A DNA stretch of 64,000 nucleotides from Bradyrhizobium mercantei (lineage in GTDB: Bacteria; Pseudomonadota; Alphaproteobacteria; Rhizobiales; Xanthobacteraceae): contig NZ_MKFI01000008.1 of NCBI RefSeq assembly GCF_001982635.1, forward strand, positions 174,034 through 238,033, in the 5' to 3' direction. The position numbers and the translations under genes were made by a program. Below, piece after piece: positions 27,893 to 36,305 of the stretch (position 1 is the stretch's first letter; each line of letters starts with the position of its first letter). The notes beneath the pieces are model-generated. The model ran no database searches. It saw only the letters and a program-made list of their open reading frames with translations, and was not told the DNA's origin.

Positions 27893-28828
27893 TCAGAGCC
27901 CGAATCTGGCCCAAATTGCCCGTGTTTCCACCGCCGAGATCAGATCATCCGGCAGGCCGGCCAGCCCATCGAGCGCCGCCAGCGAGCCCGCCCCCGCCGC
28001 CCTGCGGCCGAGCAGACCGGACAGCATCCCGCTCGCGGGCGCAATCACCGGCGTCAGCACCTTCTCGCCATAGCGGGCCCGCAGCGTCGCGCGCAGGTCG
28101 CCGATCCCGTCGGCGAGCCCAAGCCCGATCGCGGTCTCGCCCGCCCAGTATTCGCCGGTGAACAGCACATCGTCGGCGCCCTTCAGGCGGCTGCCGCGGC
28201 TCTGCCTCACCAGCGCGATGAAGATCGCATGGATCTCGCGCTGGATCGATTTCAGCCGGGCGACGTCGTCGGGGTTTTCGGGGAGGAACGGATCGAGCAT
28301 CGCCTTGTGGCTGCCCGCCGTATAGAGCCTGCGCTCGACCCCGATCTTCTTGATCAGCCCCTCCAGGCCGAAGCTGCCGCCGACCACGCCGATCGACCCC
28401 AGGATCGAGGACGGGTCGCAATAGATCTCGTCGCCCGCGCACGCGATCATGTAGCCGCCGGAAGCCGCGACGTCCTCTACGAACACCAGCACCGGCAGCT
28501 TCTTCTCCGCCGCCAGCTGGCGGATGCGCAGATAGATCTGGCGCGACTGCACCGGCGAGCCGCCCGGTGAATTGATCACCAGCGCCACCGCCTTGGCATT
28601 ACGCGTGCCAAAGGCGCGCTCCAGCATCTTGGCGACACCCGAGAGCGTCATGCCGGGCCGCAGCGGCGTCACCGCACCGATCACGCCTGACAACCGCACG
28701 ACCGGCACCACCGCCGTGCCGCGCCGGAAACGTGCCGGCAACATTCCCTGCACGCGATCGAGCAATGCCGAACGTCCTCCGGAATGTGCTCCAGGATGTC
28801 CTTGGCGATCACTTATTTGTTCACTCAT
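27893..28828 (-). CDS. S49 family serine protease (SppA/SohB-like)
   Basis: A 311-residue protein with the S49 fold: VVRLSGVIGA, VINSPGGSPVQS, the catalytic Ser in VEDVAASGGYMIACAGDEIY and the catalytic Lys in GSHKAMLDPFLPEN. Short length and layout match the SohB-like type. It digests signal peptides or membrane-protein fragments. No clear N-terminal membrane helix is present, so it may be cytoplasmic and membrane-attached. The C-terminal 45 residues are Ala/Gly-rich. ATG 28828 is divergent from the small peptide gene at 28937. Confidence 0.9.
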   Translation of the reverse strand: MSEQISDRQGHPGAHSGGRSALLDRVQGMLPARFRRGTAVVPVVRLSGVIGAVTPLRPGMTLSGVAKMLERAFGTRNAKAVALVINSPGGSPVQSRQIYLRIRQLAAEKKLPVLVFVEDVAASGGYMIACAGDEIYCDPSSILGSIGVVGGSFGLEGLIKKIGVERRLYTAGSHKAMLDPFLPENPDDVARLKSIQREIHAIFIALVRQSRGSRLKGADDVLFTGEYWAGETAIGLGLADGIGDLRATLRARYGEKVLTPVIAPASGMLSGLLGRRAAGAGSLAALDGLAGLPDDLISAVETRAIWARFGL

Positions 28829-28936
28829 GCCGTTACCTCGAATTAACCACTTTTTATCACGCCACTGTCATTGGATTCCGTGGAACGCGTTTTGCATTTT
28901 GTCATTGGGGTTGCAATTCGCGGCGGAGAGGGACTC

Positions 28937-29035
28937 ATGAAGATCTATCTGCTGATTATGCTGATCGGTACGCTCCTGACGGCGATCCGCTTCACGTCGA
29001 CGCCGGAACGCCAGTCGGAAACGGCTTCGCAGTAA
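28937..29035 (+). CDS. 32-residue membrane microprotein
   Basis: ATG 28937 follows GGAGAGGGACTC, a strong ribosome site, and gives a 32-residue peptide with one hydrophobic helix (KIYLLIMLIGTLLTAI) and a polar tail (RFTSTPERQSETASQ), ending in TAA at 29033. Charge pattern fits a single-pass inner-membrane protein with the tail outside. It lies in the gap between the divergent S49 gene and the methyltransferase end. I do not know a family. The intact frame, the ribosome site and the helix are the only evidence that it is real. Confidence 0.6.
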   Translation: MKIYLLIMLIGTLLTAIRFTSTPERQSETASQ

Positions 29036-29070
29036 TTTAGTGCCAGTGACGACGCGGGCTTCCCCGCCCG

Positions 29071-29898
29071 TCAGCGCCGCGCCAGCGGCAATTCTCCCTT
29101 TCCAGCCAAAACCTCCTGCACCCATTTATTGGGCACACCTGACTCTTCATTGAGCAGCAGTGCGGCATGCAGCCGCGTCGGCGCCCGGCCGCCCTTGACG
29201 GCCCGCACCAGAATCCGGATCGCCGGCGCCGTGGCGTCGCCGTGAACCGGCAGGATCTCGAGACTGCCGAAGCCGCGGTCCAGCGCGGCCAGCACTTCGG
29301 CAATCCCGTCGGCCCGCCAGATCAACGCAAGCTGCCCGTTCGACCTGAGAATCCGCCGCGCGACATGAACCCAGGCCGCGAGCGTGGTCGCGGTCGCGAC
29401 ATGGGCACGCTGGCGCACGCCGTCCGGCGAGGCACGATGCCGCGACGGATCGTTGAACGGCGGGTTCATCAGCACGACGTCGGCACTGTCGGGCGCAAGC
29501 CCGGCATCATCGAAGGCGGCTGCGCCGGCCTCGACATCGAGGATGACCACCTCGGCCTTGATCGCGTTGGCAGCGGCGTTATTCCGGGCCAGCTCGGCCA
29601 GGTCAGGGTCGATTTCGACCAGGACGAGATCGATCCCCCTCACCCGCCGCGCCACCGCAAGCCCGGCCGCGCCGACGCCTGAGCCGAGATCGACGACGCG
29701 GTCGCCCGATCGCGCCGGCGTTGCCGCGGCGAGCAGGATCGCGTCATGGCCGGCACGGTGGCCGCTCTTGGGCTGCCGCAGGCGCAATTGGCCACCAAGG
29801 AATCCGTCCTCGGTGATCTCGGCGGCCGCAGGCTGCTTTTTTGACGCGCTTTCTTCACGCGAACCGGGGTCCACTTCGCTTGAAAACGCTTTAATCAT
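29071..29898 (-). CDS. tRNA1(Val) (adenine-N6)-methyltransferase-like protein (TrmN6 family)
   Basis: A 275-residue class I methyltransferase with GGQLRLRQPKSGHRAGHDAILLAAA, SAM motif I VVDLGSGVGAAGLAVA and the amino-methyltransferase motif NPPF (VLMNPPFNDPS), as in TrmN6/YfiC and related N6-adenine enzymes. The start is ATG 29898, which overlaps the DUF2007 stop by 8 bases. Residues 2-19 are encoded by a dispersed repeat (29843-29893), so the N-terminal tail is not part of the fold. Exact RNA target unproven. Confidence 0.83.
   Translation of the reverse strand: MIKAFSSEVDPGSREESASKKQPAAAEITEDGFLGGQLRLRQPKSGHRAGHDAILLAAATPARSGDRVVDLGSGVGAAGLAVARRVRGIDLVLVEIDPDLAELARNNAAANAIKAEVVILDVEAGAAAFDDAGLAPDSADVVLMNPPFNDPSRHRASPDGVRQRAHVATATTLAAWVHVARRILRSNGQLALIWRADGIAEVLAALDRGFGSLEILPVHGDATAPAIRILVRAVKGGRAPTRLHAALLLNEESGVPNKWVQEVLAGKGELPLARR
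29843..29893. repeat. Dispersed repeat, family E copy 2, inside a coding region
   Basis: On the minus strand it reads AAAGCGTTTTCAAGCGAAG...CCGGTTCGCGTGAAGAAAGCGCG and matches 5865-5915 with six or seven differences. It lies within the first 20 codons of the TrmN6-like gene and also touches the end of the DUF2007 gene. Confidence 0.8.
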
Positions 29899-30118
29899 CG
29901 GCCCGCAATTCATGGCCGAGGCCGGCATCGGTCAGGAGCTGGCGGGCCTCCTGGTTGTCGTCCTCATGCACCAGGATCCGCCGCGGCAGCATGCCGAGCG
30001 AGCCCTCGACGACGCTCATGTTCTGGTCGAGCACCAAATGGTGGATGTTAGCGCTGTCGAGCAGCGCGCCGACGGCCGAGACCAGCACAATGTCATTGGT
30101 CCGTACCAATTCCCGCAA
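29891..30118 (-). CDS. DUF2007 domain protein
   Basis: A 75-residue protein: MRELVRTNDIVLVSAVGALLDSANIHHLVLDQN, then RRILVHEDDNQEARQLLTDAG. DUF2007 is a PII-like small fold often seen as a putative signal-transducing protein; it is not characterised further. The start is TTG 30118 with AGGAGAGCG upstream. It overlaps the downstream methyltransferase start and is divergent from the polyprenyl synthase gene. Confidence 0.85.
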   Translation of the reverse strand: MRELVRTNDIVLVSAVGALLDSANIHHLVLDQNMSVVEGSLGMLPRRILVHEDDNQEARQLLTDAGLGHELRADD

Positions 30119-30253
30119 AATACGCTCTCCTGTCGCCCCGGCAGTGCAGCGAATGCGTCACATGTCAACAACTTCGAGGCCTTGCCGCTGCACCGCGCAG
30201 TTTCTATTGTTATAGCTGAGCATAGTGCGTATTCGGCAAAATTGGAGACCAGC

Positions 30254-31264
30254 GTGGCGGTTATTGTACCCTTCGAAAGCCCGTCCAATGCTTCGATCGA
30301 CGGGCTGGTGGGACTGGTCGCCGCCGACATGGAGCGCGTCAACGCGACCATCATCTCGCGGACCGGCTCCGAGGTCACCATGATCCCCGAGGTCGCCAAC
30401 CACCTGATCTCCTCCGGGGGCAAACGGTTGCGCCCGATGCTGACCCTGGCGATGGCCCAGCTCGCCGACTACTCCGGCGACGGCCATATCAAGCTCGCCG
30501 CCGCGGTCGAGTTCATGCACACCGCGACCCTGCTGCATGACGACGTGGTCGACGAGAGCGAGCTGCGCCGCGGCAAATTGTCCGCGCGGATGCTGTGGGG
30601 CAACGAGGCCAGCGTGCTGGTCGGCGACTTCCTGCTCGGCCAGGCATTCCGGATGATGGTCGAGGTCGGCTCGCTGCGCGCGCTCGACATCCTGTCCGCG
30701 GCCGCCGCCACCATCGCCGAGGGCGAGGTGATGCAGCTTGCCGCCGCCAAGAACACCGCGACCACCGAGGACGAATATCTCGCCGTGATCCGCGGCAAGA
30801 CCGCGGAGCTGTTCGCCGCCGCCTGCGAGGTCGGCCCCGTGATCGCCAACCGGCCGAAGGCCGAGCAGACCGCGTGCCGCTCGGTCGGCATGAATCTCGG
30901 CATCGCCTTCCAGCTCGTCGACGACGTGCTCGACTATGGCGGCAAATCCGCAAAACTCGGCAAGAATGTCGGCGACGATTTCCGCGAAGGCAAGATCACG
31001 CTCCCCGTCGTGCTCGCGTTCCGCCGCGGCAACGACACCGAGCGCAAGTTCTGGATCCGCGCGCTCGAGCGCGGCGAGATCGGCGCCGCCGATCTCGACC
31101 ACGCGATCGGGCTGATGACCAAGCACCGCGCGCTGGAAGACACGATCAGCCGCGCCCAGCACTACGGCGCGATGGCGGTCGACGCGCTGGCGCTGTTCCC
31201 GCCTTCGCCGATGAAGACGGCGCTGGAAGAGGTCGTCGCGTTCTGCCTGGCAAGGTCGCACTGA
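30254..31264 (+). CDS. ispB: Polyprenyl (octaprenyl/decaprenyl) diphosphate synthase
   Basis: A 336-residue trans-prenyltransferase that makes the side chain of ubiquinone. The two Asp-rich motifs are LLHDDVVDESELRRG (DDxxD, near residue 97) and FQLVDDVLDYGG (near 223), with the GGKRLRPML substrate site. GTG 30254 follows GGAGACC and gives the expected N-terminus; the frame is open far upstream, but that part is the antisense of other genes. A likely promoter (TTGCCG...TATAGC) lies near 30182-30215. The chain length cannot be read from sequence alone. Confidence 0.92.
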   Translation: MAVIVPFESPSNASIDGLVGLVAADMERVNATIISRTGSEVTMIPEVANHLISSGGKRLRPMLTLAMAQLADYSGDGHIKLAAAVEFMHTATLLHDDVVDESELRRGKLSARMLWGNEASVLVGDFLLGQAFRMMVEVGSLRALDILSAAAATIAEGEVMQLAAAKNTATTEDEYLAVIRGKTAELFAAACEVGPVIANRPKAEQTACRSVGMNLGIAFQLVDDVLDYGGKSAKLGKNVGDDFREGKITLPVVLAFRRGNDTERKFWIRALERGEIGAADLDHAIGLMTKHRALEDTISRAQHYGAMAVDALALFPPSPMKTALEEVVAFCLARSH

Positions 31265-31297
31265 GTTAGCAAGGCAAGCCCGCAGCCGCATCATCAG

Positions 31298-31430
31298 CGT
31301 CGTCCCTGCGAAAGCAGGGACCCATAACCACAAATGCTGATGATTGCGCGACGTTAGAACGACGAGTCCCACCTACAAGTCTTGCCGCGGCGTATGGGTC
31401 CCTGCTTTCGCAGGGACGACATCTCGTTGC
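31298..31430. repeat. Dispersed palindromic repeat, family C copy 2
   Basis: CGTCGTCCCTGCGAAAGCAGGGACCC on the left and its inverse on the right (ending at 31430) enclose about 80 variable bases. Same ends as the copy at 2321-2430. It fills the 186-bp gap between two convergent genes. Confidence 0.85.
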
Positions 31431-31450
31431 GGCTCGGATGGCGCTGAGAA

Positions 31451-32290
31451 CTACCCCTCCACCGGCACCCAGATCTCCAGCCCGCCATTGCCGGTGTTCT
31501 TGTCGAATGTCTCGTCGTAGCGCTCGAAGTTCGGCGCGTCCGCGACCTTCATGCCGGATTGCGGCAGCCAGCGATTCCAGATCGTGTTGACGGTGCGGCG
31601 GATGGTGGAGATGTGGTCGGCGTGGGTGAACACCAGGTATTTCTGCGCCGGGATCCGCACCCGCGCGAACTCGCGCGGCAGGTCGGAGAAATCGGCAACC
31701 TCGACACCGGCGATGTAGTCGAAATTGCCGGCGTCGTCGCCGTTGCAGCAGACGCCGTAGGCGAGATTACCGACCCGACGGGGAATATGCGCGCATTGCT
31801 GGTGGAAGCCATGCCACTGGTTCGGAATGCCGGCCGTGCTGTCATTGGCGTGGTTGTAGCGCTCGCCGACGCCGGCGACGAGAAAGGCCTTGCCGGTCGC
31901 GATGCGCGGCGGATCGATGTGATCGAGAGCGGTCGAGATCATGGTGATCGGCTCCTGGAGCTTGAGCTTCGTCAGGCACGTCGTCGCGCGCACCGTCTCC
32001 GGCGTGACGCCGAAATGGTCGCGAAACGCGCGGGTGAATGCTTCGTGGGAGCCGTAATCCGCGTCCAGCGCGAGACTGAGAATATCGGGCGCACCGGCCG
32101 CGAGCTCGCGCGCGGCCTCGCTGAGACGGCGCGCCCGCACGTAGCGCATCACCGAGAAGCCAGTGGCTTCCGCAAAAGCCCGCACCAGATGGAAGCGCGA
32201 GACTCCGGCGACGACGGCGATGTCATCGAGCGTCAGCGACCTCCGCAGGTGGCTTTCGATGTACCAGAGCGCCTTCTGGGCTGGATTCAT
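31451..32290 (-). CDS. AraC-type regulator with C-terminal GyrI-like effector domain
   Basis: A 279-residue protein. The N-terminal 110 residues hold two helix-turn-helix motifs of the AraC class (TLDDIAVVAGVSRFHLVRAFAE and SLALDADYGSHEAFTRAFRDHFGVTP). The C-terminal 160 residues are a GyrI/Rob-like small-molecule-binding domain (ARVRIPAQKYLVFTHADHIS, NGGLEIWVPVEG). This order is typical of Rob/SoxS-related drug-response regulators. It is divergent from the substrate-binding-protein gene, so it could regulate that gene, but this is unproven. Confidence 0.88.
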   Translation of the reverse strand: MNPAQKALWYIESHLRRSLTLDDIAVVAGVSRFHLVRAFAEATGFSVMRYVRARRLSEAARELAAGAPDILSLALDADYGSHEAFTRAFRDHFGVTPETVRATTCLTKLKLQEPITMISTALDHIDPPRIATGKAFLVAGVGERYNHANDSTAGIPNQWHGFHQQCAHIPRRVGNLAYGVCCNGDDAGNFDYIAGVEVADFSDLPREFARVRIPAQKYLVFTHADHISTIRRTVNTIWNRWLPQSGMKVADAPNFERYDETFDKNTGNGGLEIWVPVEG

Positions 32291-32527
32291 GGACGACGGC
32301 CTTCCTGCAAAGCGCGGGCATCATGCACGGATGCGACGCGCGGCATTTGACAGTCCTTGCTGCGCAGCGGCGAAACCGTGGTTCCGCTCAGCGAAATTTT
32401 AGCCCAAAGCCGTCGCTGGCAACACCGTCGCAATCGTGCATACTCGCAGTTGCATCGATCCGACGGCTCATCAAGCTGCCTGAAAATCAAGACTGCACGA
32501 GCCGCGGCCAGCATGTCAGGGAGGACA

Positions 32528-33769
32528 ATGATGCACCACCAACGCTTGAGCTATGCCCACGGCGTCAAATCTGCGGCGCTTGCGGCGCTGTTGACGATCG
32601 CCGTGGCGACCGCCGCCAACGCGCAGAAGAAATACGATCCGGGCGCGACCGACACCGAGATCAAGGTCGGCAACATCATGCCCTATTCGGGGCCGGCATC
32701 GGCCTACGCCACGATCGGCAAGACCGAAGCTGCCTATTTCAACAAGCTCAACAGCGAGGGCGGCATCAACGGCCGCAAGGTCAACTTCATCTCCTACGAT
32801 GACGCCTACAGCCCGCCGAAGATGGTCGAGCAGGCCCGCAAGCTGGTCGAGAGCGACGAGGTGCTCTTGATCTTCAATCCGCTGGGCACGCCGGGCAACA
32901 CCGCGATCCAGAAATACATGAACGCCAAGAAGGTGCCGCAGCTGTTCGTCTCCACCGGCGCCGCCAAGTGGAACGATCCGAAGAATTTTCCGTGGACCAT
33001 GGGCTGGCAGCCGAGCTACCAGGTCGAAGCGCGCATCTATGCCAAATACATCCTGCAGAAATATCCCGGCAAGACCATCGGCGTGCTCTACCAGAACGAC
33101 GATTTCGGCAAGGACTATCTGATCGGCCTGCATGACGGGCTCGGCGATCAGGCCAAGAAACTGATCATCGTCGAATCCTCCTACGAGACCTCGTCGCCGA
33201 CGGTGGATTCGCAGATCGTGCAGATCAAGGGCGCCAACCCCGACATCTTCGTCAACATCGCAACGCCGAAATTCGCGGCGCAAGCGATCAAGAAGGCCGC
33301 CGAACTCGACTGGCATCCGGTCCAGTTTCTGACCAACGTTTCCGTCTCGATCGGCGGCGTGATGAAGCCGGCCGGCTATGAGGCAAGCCAGGACATCCTG
33401 TCGACCCAGTATCTGAAAGATCCCGCGGACCACGAGTGGAAGAACGATCCGGCCATGAACGAGTGGCGCGCCTTCATGACCAAGTGGTATCCCGAGGGCG
33501 ACCAGAACGACGCCTCGACCGTGTTCGGCTATGGCGTCGCCAAGGGGCTGGAGCAGGTGTTGCGGCAATGCGGCGACAACCTCACCCGTGAGAACCTGAT
33601 GAAGCAGGCGGCCAGCCTCAACTTCGAGATCGGCATCTACCTGCCCGGCACCAAGATCAAGACCGGGGCGGACGATTATGCACCGATCGAGCAGTTGCAG
33701 ATGATGCGCTTCAAGGGCGAGAGCTGGGAGCGGTTCGGCCCGATCATGAGCGGCGAGAAGAGCAGCTAG
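32528..33769 (+). CDS. Branched-chain amino-acid-type ABC substrate-binding protein
   Basis: A 413-residue periplasmic binding protein of the LivK type: signal peptide to about residue 35 (ALAALLTIAVATAANA), then the type I fold with IKVGNIMPYSGPASAYATIGK, LNSEGGINGRKVNFISYDD and QNDDFGKDYLIGLHDGLG. It resembles the binding proteins of aromatic or amide uptake systems. No permease or ATPase gene is near. RBS GGGAGGACA before tandem ATGs at 32528 and 32531. A 10-bp hairpin follows the stop. Confidence 0.9.
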   Translation: MMHHQRLSYAHGVKSAALAALLTIAVATAANAQKKYDPGATDTEIKVGNIMPYSGPASAYATIGKTEAAYFNKLNSEGGINGRKVNFISYDDAYSPPKMVEQARKLVESDEVLLIFNPLGTPGNTAIQKYMNAKKVPQLFVSTGAAKWNDPKNFPWTMGWQPSYQVEARIYAKYILQKYPGKTIGVLYQNDDFGKDYLIGLHDGLGDQAKKLIIVESSYETSSPTVDSQIVQIKGANPDIFVNIATPKFAAQAIKKAAELDWHPVQFLTNVSVSIGGVMKPAGYEASQDILSTQYLKDPADHEWKNDPAMNEWRAFMTKWYPEGDQNDASTVFGYGVAKGLEQVLRQCGDNLTRENLMKQAASLNFEIGIYLPGTKIKTGADDYAPIEQLQMMRFKGESWERFGPIMSGEKSS

Positions 33770-33800
33770 GAGCCCTTCCTCCCACAACTTTGGGCTTCAT

Positions 33801-33825
33801 GATGCCCGGCCCTGCGCCGGGCATC
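33801..33825 (+). terminator. Hairpin after the substrate-binding-protein gene (family I repeat)
   Basis: A perfect 10-bp stem (33801-33810 with 33816-33825) and 5-base loop, 32 bases after the stop, with no U-tract. Its sequence matches the hairpins of the repeat at 54368-54456, so it may be a repeat remnant rather than a terminator. Confidence 0.5.
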
Positions 33826-34008
33826 CACGTCTTCGACACGATTCACGCGCAAGCTTTTCACAAGCACGACTTGTGAGAAGACGGCTTGTGAGAGCGGCCG
33901 GAACCCAGGCGAACCGAAGCGATGCCGTACCCACCCTCGCCGTATTCAGGCTAAGGTGTCCGCCACCAGGCCCTCCAGGCACATCCTGCGATCGGAAGGA
34001 CAACAACA

Positions 34009-35112
34009 ATGAAAATCACCGACGTCCGCGCCCACCACATCCGCATTCCCTATGACGCTGGCCCTGCGAGCTTCCGCCAGGGAGCGTCCGCGATCTCCGC
34101 GCTCGACATGGTGCTGGTCGAGGTTTCCACCGATGCCGGCCTGACCGGCTGGGGCGACGCCTTCGCCTATGTCTGCCCGAAGACGAGCTGCATGGCGGTG
34201 ACCGAGATGATCGCGCCGCAGGCACGCGGCCTCGAGGTGCCCGACGCCGCCCGGATCCCCGCTGCGATGGAGCAGATCCAGCGCAATTTGCATCTGTTCG
34301 GCCGCTACGGCATCACGATGTTTGCGATCTCCGCGCTCGACATCGCGCTGTGGGACCTCGCCGGCAAGGTGAAGGACGAGCCGCTGCATCAACTGATCGG
34401 CGGCGCGAAGCGCAGCACGATCCCGGCCTATGCGAGCCTGATGCGGATCGGCAATCCGGCCCACATTGCCGCCGAATGCAAGAAGGCGATCAAGCTCGGC
34501 TACTCAGCGATCAAGCTGCACGAGACCACCGTGCCTGCGGTTGCCGCCGCGCGCGAGGCGATCGGCCCCACCGTGCCGCTGATGGTCGACATGAACTGCC
34601 CGCTGGATGGGCCGGCGGCGATACAATTCGCCCGCGACTGCAAGCAGGCCGCGCCGATGTTCCTGGAGGAGCCGGTCTGGCCGCCGGAGGATTTCGCGAC
34701 GCTCGCGGAGGTGCGCAGAGAAGGCCGGCTCGATATTGCGGCCGGCGAGAACGCCTGCACGGTACATCAATTCCGCCAGATGATGGCGGCGGGTGCCGTC
34801 AGCCACGCGCAGCCGTCGGTGATCAAGGTCGGCGGCGTCACCGAATTCCTGAGGGTCGCCGTGCTCGCCGACGAGTTCGGCGTCCAGGTGATTCCGCACT
34901 CGCCCTATTTCGGACCGGGCTTCCTCGCCACGCTGCATCTGATGGCGATCCGCGACGCGGGCCTGATCGAGGTATTCTTCATGAAGCGCCCCGCCTGCCT
35001 GTGGGGCGACCGCATCGATGTCGACGCCAACGGCCATGTCGCCGTGCCGCAGGGCCCCGGGCTCGGCTACGAACCGGATCGCGATGTGATGGAGAAGTAT
35101 CGGGTGGCGTGA
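34009..35112 (+). CDS. Enolase-superfamily (mandelate racemase-like) enzyme with atypical residues
   Basis: A 367-residue protein with the complete fold. Metal ligands are D194 (MVDMN), E220 (LEEPV) and E247 (AGEN); H297 (VIPHSPY) would be the base of the His-Asp dyad. But the Asp partner expected near 270 is Ser (QPSVIKVGG), and the KxK motif reads K169-L-H171. Most relatives epimerise or dehydrate sugar acids or other carboxylates; with these changes the reaction cannot be predicted. GGAAGGACAACAACA precedes ATG. It follows an orphan periplasmic binding protein, which might bring in its substrate. Confidence 0.85.
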   Translation: MKITDVRAHHIRIPYDAGPASFRQGASAISALDMVLVEVSTDAGLTGWGDAFAYVCPKTSCMAVTEMIAPQARGLEVPDAARIPAAMEQIQRNLHLFGRYGITMFAISALDIALWDLAGKVKDEPLHQLIGGAKRSTIPAYASLMRIGNPAHIAAECKKAIKLGYSAIKLHETTVPAVAAAREAIGPTVPLMVDMNCPLDGPAAIQFARDCKQAAPMFLEEPVWPPEDFATLAEVRREGRLDIAAGENACTVHQFRQMMAAGAVSHAQPSVIKVGGVTEFLRVAVLADEFGVQVIPHSPYFGPGFLATLHLMAIRDAGLIEVFFMKRPACLWGDRIDVDANGHVAVPQGPGLGYEPDRDVMEKYRVA

Positions 35113-35131
35113 CGAGCCCAGCTCCTTCCGC

Positions 35132-35252
35132 CGTCATTGCGAGGAGCGAAGCGACGAAGCAATCCATCGATCCGCGTCCGCGGCGCAATGGATTGCTTCG
35201 CGGAGCCTGTCATCGGGCGCGCGTTCGCGCGACCCGTTGGCTCGCAATGACG
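35132..35252. repeat. Dispersed palindromic repeat, family A copy 2, with an insert
   Basis: Standard family A ends (CGTCATTGCGAGGAGCGAAG and CTCGCAATGACG), but the right arm is interrupted by a 44-bp module (35198-35241) that also occurs at 2046-2089 in a family G element. Confidence 0.85.
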
Positions 35253-35256
35253 ATCG

Positions 35257-35625
35257 CTACTTCCCATCCTTCGCACCCGGCGCCGCATCCTTCGCCGGCG
35301 GCGCGTCAGCTTTCTTCTTCATGTCCTCAGTCAGCTTGGCCTGCGCCGCCTGCAGATCGGCAACGAGCTTTTGCAGATTTGCAGCCGCGTTCTGCAAACT
35401 CGCGATCTGCCGGTTGGCGGCGTCGAGCTTCTGCTGATGATCCGTCGTAAGCTTGGTGATGGTCTTCTGCAGGAAATCGACATTGCTCTGCAGGCAGCTC
35501 GTGCGCCGCTCCATGGTTTTCTCGACGGTGCAGATCTCGATGCCGGGGACGTCCTGCGCATGCGCGGTTCCGACGACGCCGAGCACAAGCGGCACGAGCA
35601 AGACAACAGCGAAACGAGCGATCAT
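35257..35625 (-). CDS. Secreted coiled-coil protein
   Basis: A 122-residue protein with a signal peptide (MIARFAVVLLVPLVLGVVGTAHAQ), two Cys (EICTVEK, SCLQS), and a heptad-repeat coiled coil from about 45 to 100 (FLQKTITKLTTDHQQKLDA, LQNAAANLQKLVADLQAA), followed by a Lys/Ala/Pro-rich tail. It looks like a periplasmic structural or binding protein. I do not recognise a family. An upstream in-frame ATG at 35637 is possible. Confidence 0.75.
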   Translation of the reverse strand: MIARFAVVLLVPLVLGVVGTAHAQDVPGIEICTVEKTMERRTSCLQSNVDFLQKTITKLTTDHQQKLDAANRQIASLQNAAANLQKLVADLQAAQAKLTEDMKKKADAPPAKDAAPGAKDGK

Positions 35626-35820
35626 CGGCGTCCCCATCAAAAGCGTCATTCACAGTTTTGTGCTCGCGACGCTGAAAGCAAGGCAGACATACCACACTGA
35701 AACCGTATTCGAGCGGTGTGCTCTACCCATTACGGGGACTACTCGTGGGGACGGGGGCCTTCGGAACTTGTTTGGTTCGACCCCTTTTTGGCTCGACCTT
35801 GGGCAGTGGAGACAGATCGC

Positions 35821-36045
35821 ATGGCAACGCGCGAAAAACGGCTGGCGCAATTCGATGGCAATGGCGAACCTTCGCCGGAACAACGCGTGGAAGTGCTTTG
35901 CGAGGATCACAGCGGAACGTATCAGCTGCCGTTCGCCTGCCGCTTCATCGACGGCCAGTGGCGCAATGACGCGACCGGTGGTGCGCTGGAAGCCAACGTC
36001 ATTGCCTGGCGGATGCCGCGCGTCAAACAGGCGGGAATGGCTTGA
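35821..36045 (+). CDS. Small conserved hypothetical protein
   Basis: A 74-residue cytoplasmic protein: MATREKRLAQFDGNGEPSPEQRVEVLCEDHSGTYQLPFAC at the start and RFIDGQWRNDATGGALEANVIAWR at the end. The pattern is a short beta-rich domain with one Cys pair. No signal peptide. I remember similar small proteins in Bradyrhizobium but no known role. ATG 35821; upstream starts would add unlikely residues. Confidence 0.7.
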   Translation: MATREKRLAQFDGNGEPSPEQRVEVLCEDHSGTYQLPFACRFIDGQWRNDATGGALEANVIAWRMPRVKQAGMA

Positions 36046-36135
36046 GCGCTCATTGGCGCGCGCTGTTTCAAAACGCGACGCGCGCGCGGGCGTGTTTTAA
36101 GATTTGGAACGCGGATGGAACGAACCGCGTCCGAA

Positions 36136-36273
36136 TCACTGATTGAGCAACGTACTCCGTTGTTCACGGCTAGATGTGGCCATCAGCCCGATGCGGCGCA
36201 CCACATACAGAAGCATGACGATCGGCCGCAGCCAGCGGCCGACAACAAAGGTTAATTCCTCAGCAGACGACAT
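36136..36273 (-). CDS. 45-residue membrane-associated microprotein
   Basis: ATG 36273 is preceded by AGGAGGG at a spacing of 8, the strongest ribosome site seen in the window. The 45 residues contain one short hydrophobic helix (WLRPIVMLLYVVRRIGLM) and a basic end (SSREQRSTLLNQ). It lies 32 bp downstream of the cupin gene on the same strand, so it may be part of that transcript. No family is known to me. Confidence 0.65.
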   Translation of the reverse strand: MSSAEELTFVVGRWLRPIVMLLYVVRRIGLMATSSREQRSTLLNQ

Positions 36274-36305
36274 TTGCGAGCCCTCCTCTCTGATCTCCTC
36301 GGCGA

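Noticed and set aside
29384..30253. Upstream extension of the polyprenyl synthase frame by 290 codons
   Set aside because: It runs antisense to the TrmN6-like and DUF2007 genes; the family starts at GTG 30254.
33801..33825. Strong terminator for the binding-protein gene
   Set aside because: The stem is good but no U-run follows, and the sequence matches a dispersed repeat, so it is listed only with low confidence.
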